A DNA stretch of 64,000 bases from an uncultured Rhizobiaceae group bacterium (GTDB taxonomy: Bacteria > Pseudomonadota > Alphaproteobacteria > Rhizobiales > Rhizobiaceae), in contig CANMVS010000009.1 of NCBI GenBank assembly GCA_947501445.1, positions 124,001 through 188,000 of the forward strand. Direction: 5' to 3'. The notes beneath the pieces are model-generated. The model was given only the letters and a program-made list of their open reading frames with translations. It did not search any database and was not told the DNA's origin. Positions 61,411-64,000 of this stretch are shown here, piece by piece. Position numbers and translations under genes: made by a program. Position 1 is the first letter of the stretch. Every line of letters begins with the position of its first letter.

Positions 61411-62343
61411 ATGAGCCTGAAAACTGTTATTGCGACCACCGCGCTGTTCGCTGGACTTGCGGTAGGGGTTGTCGCGACGAATGCAGCCGAACTTCGCATC
61501 GGCACAGCCAGCCAGGGCGGAGCGTTTTACCCGGTGGGACAGGCGATTTCGTCACTGGTCAACAAACATGCCGATGGCACGACAATGGTGCCGATTGTAA
61601 CGGGTGGATCGGTTGAAAATCCGCGCCTTGTAAATTCGGGTGAAGTGGACATCGGCATCACCAACAATAATTTGTCGGTATTGGCCAACAAGGGCGTTGG
61701 TCCCTATAAAAAGGCAGGTGCAATGGATCTGCGCGCTATCGGGCCGCTTCATTATTCGATCCTGCACATGATGACGCTCGATGGTTCGTCGATCAATTCA
61801 ATCGCCGACCTCAAAGGCAAGCGTGTTGCCGTTGGTCCTGCCGGTGGCGGTACAATCCCATTCCTTGGTCAGGTACTTGCTCTTGAGGGTCTGACAATCG
61901 ATGACATTACACCCAGTTTTCTGTCCTACGGCGATGGTTTCAGCCAATTGGCGGATGGCAACGTCGATGCGGCCTTTGCCTTGAGTGGTTATCCGGCTGG
62001 TGCAGTGATGCAGGCCAGAGCCAACAAGAAATTGAAGTTCATTCCGCTCTCGGATGACCAGGTGACAACTGCATTGGATAAACACAAAAACTACAACAAG
62101 GTGACAGTCCCGGCTGATACCTACGGCACCGATAGTGACGGCATTGTACTCGGTGTGAACAATATGCTGATCGTTAAAGCCGATATGGATGATGAGACCG
62201 CATTCCAGATTGCGCAGGCCATTTATGGGAATATGGATGAATTTCGTGCAGAAAATGCACTGGCAAATCAGATTGATCCAACAACAGCAACGCGTCTGAA
62301 GATCCCGCTGCATCCGGGTGCGGCAAGATATTTTGGTCAATAA
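61411..62343 (+). CDS. TAXI-family TRAP transporter substrate-binding protein
   Basis: Encodes 310 residues from ATG 61411 with a strong GGAGGAGA site. A signal peptide of about 24 residues (VIATTALFAGLAVGVVATNAA) is cut before ELRIG. The mature start GTASQGGAFYPVGQAISSLVNKH is the TAXI signature, followed by VTGGSVENPRLVNSGEVDIGITNNNLSVLA and LKGKRVAVGPAGGGT. TAXI proteins capture organic acids such as glutamate or 2-oxoglutarate-like compounds in the periplasm. The permease gene follows after a dispersed repeat copy. Confidence 0.93.
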   Translation: MSLKTVIATTALFAGLAVGVVATNAAELRIGTASQGGAFYPVGQAISSLVNKHADGTTMVPIVTGGSVENPRLVNSGEVDIGITNNNLSVLANKGVGPYKKAGAMDLRAIGPLHYSILHMMTLDGSSINSIADLKGKRVAVGPAGGGTIPFLGQVLALEGLTIDDITPSFLSYGDGFSQLADGNVDAAFALSGYPAGAVMQARANKKLKFIPLSDDQVTTALDKHKNYNKVTVPADTYGTDSDGIVLGVNNMLIVKADMDDETAFQIAQAIYGNMDEFRAENALANQIDPTTATRLKIPLHPGAARYFGQ

Positions 62344-62380
62344 CCGGTTTAATCCATCGGGTAAATTCACAGGGCATCCA

Positions 62381-62483
62381 GACCGTTTCACGTTTCGTCA
62401 GAAACGGGACAACGGTGTCGACCTTTGATTTTGTTGATGCATTCAGGTTTTGCCGACGCCGTCAAAACCTGAGTTGTTCCAAG
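62381..62483. repeat. RIME/Bru-RS-like palindromic repeat, copy C
   Basis: Same 103-base unit as at 871-973, same orientation on the plus strand. Both palindromes are kept (CCGTTTC/GAAACGG and GTTTTG/CAAAAC). It sits inside an operon, 37 bases after the binding-protein stop and 29 bases before the permease ATG, where its stems could protect or attenuate the mRNA, so that more binding protein than permease is made. Confidence 0.8.
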
Positions 62484-62512
62484 AACACCTTCTTTGATGT
62501 CATGAGGCGACT

Positions 62513-64000
62513 ATGCAAAGCACATTCGACAAGATTTCTGGACACACGGTCAATCTGATCGCATTTGCTTTGGGCTTGTTCCACCTGCTGAATGTATCGG
62601 GCGTTCTGGTGCTGTCGACACGCGACATTCGCATCACCCATTTACTGGCAATGTTATGTCTTTTGTTTTTGACACGATCGACATTCAAACGAATTGCCGG
62701 CAGCGCCCTGGACAAGGCCATTGGCGTTCTGCTGGTGGCAGCATCTGTCGTGAGTTTGCTCTATATCATGAGCCAATGGAAAGATATCGCCATGAGCGGT
62801 GGCGATACCGGTCCGATGGATGCATGGATGGGACTGGTCCTTATTGTCCTGGTTCTTGAGGGTGCGCGGCGTGGTGTCGGCGTTATCCTCGCGCTTATAT
62901 GTCTGTTCTTCTTTTCCTATCCATTTTTCTCCGAATATCTGCCCGGTGTGCTTGGATCGCGCGGTTATTCTGTCGCGCGTGTTTCGGAACTGCTGACAAC
63001 CACATCGCAGGGTGTATTCGGCATCCCGCTTGGTGTCTCTTCGACTTACATAATTCTGTTTTCCATCTACGGTGCTTTCCTGAGCGCGTTTGGCGCGGGC
63101 GATTTCTTCTTTAAACTGGCAAGTCGTTTGACGCGGGGCATGCGGGCGGCGGGTGCGAAAACGGCGGTCATCTTTTCCACCCTGCTTGGCATGATTTCCG
63201 GCTCAGCTGCAGGCAATGTCGCAGTCACTGGAACACTCACCATTCCGATGATGAAAAAGGAAGGGTATCAACCGCACCAGGCTGGCGCGATTGAGGCCGT
63301 GGTTTCCACCGGCGGGCAAATTATGCCACCGGTTATGGGCGCTGCAGCTTTCATAATGGCCGAGATCGTTGGCATACCCTACGCCAACGTCATGCAGGTG
63401 GCGCTTATACCAGCGTTGCTGTTTTTCACATCGCTGTTCTTTGTTGTTCATTTGCAGGCCGGCAAAAGCAAAATCCAGCCATTTGTTAAGACCCTGGAAG
63501 AAGAGGAAGAATCAATTTGGATGATCCTCGCCAGAGGTGGGCAATTTATCATTCCGTTTTTGACCCTGGTGTTGTTGATGGTCAACGGCAACTCCCCCTT
63601 CAAGGCATCCTTTTATTCCATCATCGTATTACTTGTCGCACACATCATCTGGACCCGAAGCATTCGCATTGAGATGCTCTACAAGGCCGCCCATGCAATT
63701 ACCGAGGGCACCAAGGCTGTTGTGCCGATTGCGATTGCCTGTGCGGCTGCTGGCATAATTGCCGGTACGCTTGGCATTACCGGTTTGGGTTCAAAAATTT
63801 CCGGTCTTATCATCATGGCATCAGGCGGCATTACCTTTTTTGCCCTGTTGTTCACGATGTTGACTGCCATTATTTTGGGCATGGGCCTGCCGACAACCGC
63901 GGCCTACCTCATCCTGGCGACGGTTGTTGCACCAGCACTTTCCAAAATGGGCGTACCTTTGTTGACGGCGCATATGTTTGTATTTTTTTATGGCTGTGTT
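62513..64000 (+). CDS. TRAP transporter fused permease, TAXI type (3' end outside window)
   Basis: Open from ATG 62513 to the window end, 496 codons, with the end of the protein missing. It is the fused small-plus-large (DctQM) permease of TAXI systems: N-terminal spans with ITHLLAMLCLLFL and MGLVLIVLVLEGARRGVG, then the large-subunit landmarks STLLGMISGSAAGNVAVTGTLTIPMMKKEGY, VVSTGGQIMPPVMGAAAFIMAEI and LGMGLPTTAAYLILATVVAPAL. These proteins use sodium or proton gradients to import the solute presented by the binding protein. GAGGCGACT precedes the ATG. Confidence 0.93.
   Translation, partial: MQSTFDKISGHTVNLIAFALGLFHLLNVSGVLVLSTRDIRITHLLAMLCLLFLTRSTFKRIAGSALDKAIGVLLVAASVVSLLYIMSQWKDIAMSGGDTGPMDAWMGLVLIVLVLEGARRGVGVILALICLFFFSYPFFSEYLPGVLGSRGYSVARVSELLTTTSQGVFGIPLGVSSTYIILFSIYGAFLSAFGAGDFFFKLASRLTRGMRAAGAKTAVIFSTLLGMISGSAAGNVAVTGTLTIPMMKKEGYQPHQAGAIEAVVSTGGQIMPPVMGAAAFIMAEIVGIPYANVMQVALIPALLFFTSLFFVVHLQAGKSKIQPFVKTLEEEEESIWMILARGGQFIIPFLTLVLLMVNGNSPFKASFYSIIVLLVAHIIWTRSIRIEMLYKAAHAITEGTKAVVPIAIACAAAGIIAGTLGITGLGSKISGLIIMASGGITFFALLFTMLTAIILGMGLPTTAAYLILATVVAPALSKMGVPLLTAHMFVFFYGCV

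Overview
The window looks like chromosome from an alphaproteobacterium of the order Hyphomicrobiales (Rhizobiales). The evidence is the run mazG, hflX-hfq, trkH-trkA, ntrX-ntrY-ntrC-ntrB, dusB, fused ispDF and cinA/pncC (33.4-48.3 kb), a fused IspDF enzyme, and dispersed repeats of about 100 bp with two palindromes, built like the RIME/Bru-RS repeats of this order. Genus cannot be decided from sequence reading alone. No rRNA, tRNA or CRISPR array was recognised.

Layout. 0-3.1 kb: two GNAT acetyltransferases (one cut by the window edge), an MFS and a DMT transporter. 3.5-7.6 kb: the most unusual block, a minus-strand RNA-repair/ribosome-rescue cassette of RlaP nucleotidyltransferase, RtcB ligase, PrfH release factor and a membrane-anchored BCS1-like AAA+ ATPase; the last three genes overlap by 4 bases each. 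7.8-11.9 kb: an exported alpha/beta hydrolase, a cytochrome c'-like protein, two HAD phosphatases, a SugE/Gdx-type SMR exporter and an ACT-domain protein. 11.9-18.6 kb: nucleoside catabolism and uptake, with a nucleoside hydrolase divergent from a SorC-type regulator followed by a BMP-family binding protein, a double ATPase and two permeases; an inverted repeat in the divergent promoter is a probable operator. 18.6-26.5 kb: one gene for a 2622-residue glycine-rich type Va autotransporter with about 30 repeats. 26.6-33.3 kb: an Lrp regulator divergent from an AceE-like thiamine-diphosphate enzyme, then a methyltransferase/ArsR pair and a SnoaL-like/LysR pair. 33.4-48.3 kb: the conserved core block, covering nucleotide-pool cleaning, RNA chaperone, potassium uptake, nitrogen two-component systems, tRNA modification and isoprenoid synthesis.

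48.3-55.9 kb is accessory DNA: an IS3-family element with a 4-base target duplication, an orphan AT-rich membrane-protein gene, a decayed copy of the 3' end of lpd, a trimeric (YadA-like) adhesin gene broken by two frameshifts and a stop codon, and a small secreted protein whose signal sequence is thrown out of frame by a run of eight C. 55.9-60.9 kb: a four-gene branched-chain 2-oxoacid dehydrogenase operon (E1 alpha, E1 beta, E2, E3). 61.3-64 kb: a TAXI-type TRAP transporter (binding protein plus fused permease, cut by the window end), preceded by a 22-base perfect palindrome.

Three copies of the dispersed repeat tie distant places together: one supplies the last 30 codons of the MFS gene, one lies between the convergent mazG and hflX genes, and one sits between the TRAP binding-protein and permease genes. 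The best candidates for new biology are the RNA-repair cassette with its BCS1-like ATPase, the coding use of the repeat, and the homopolymer-linked frame breaks in the adhesin locus.
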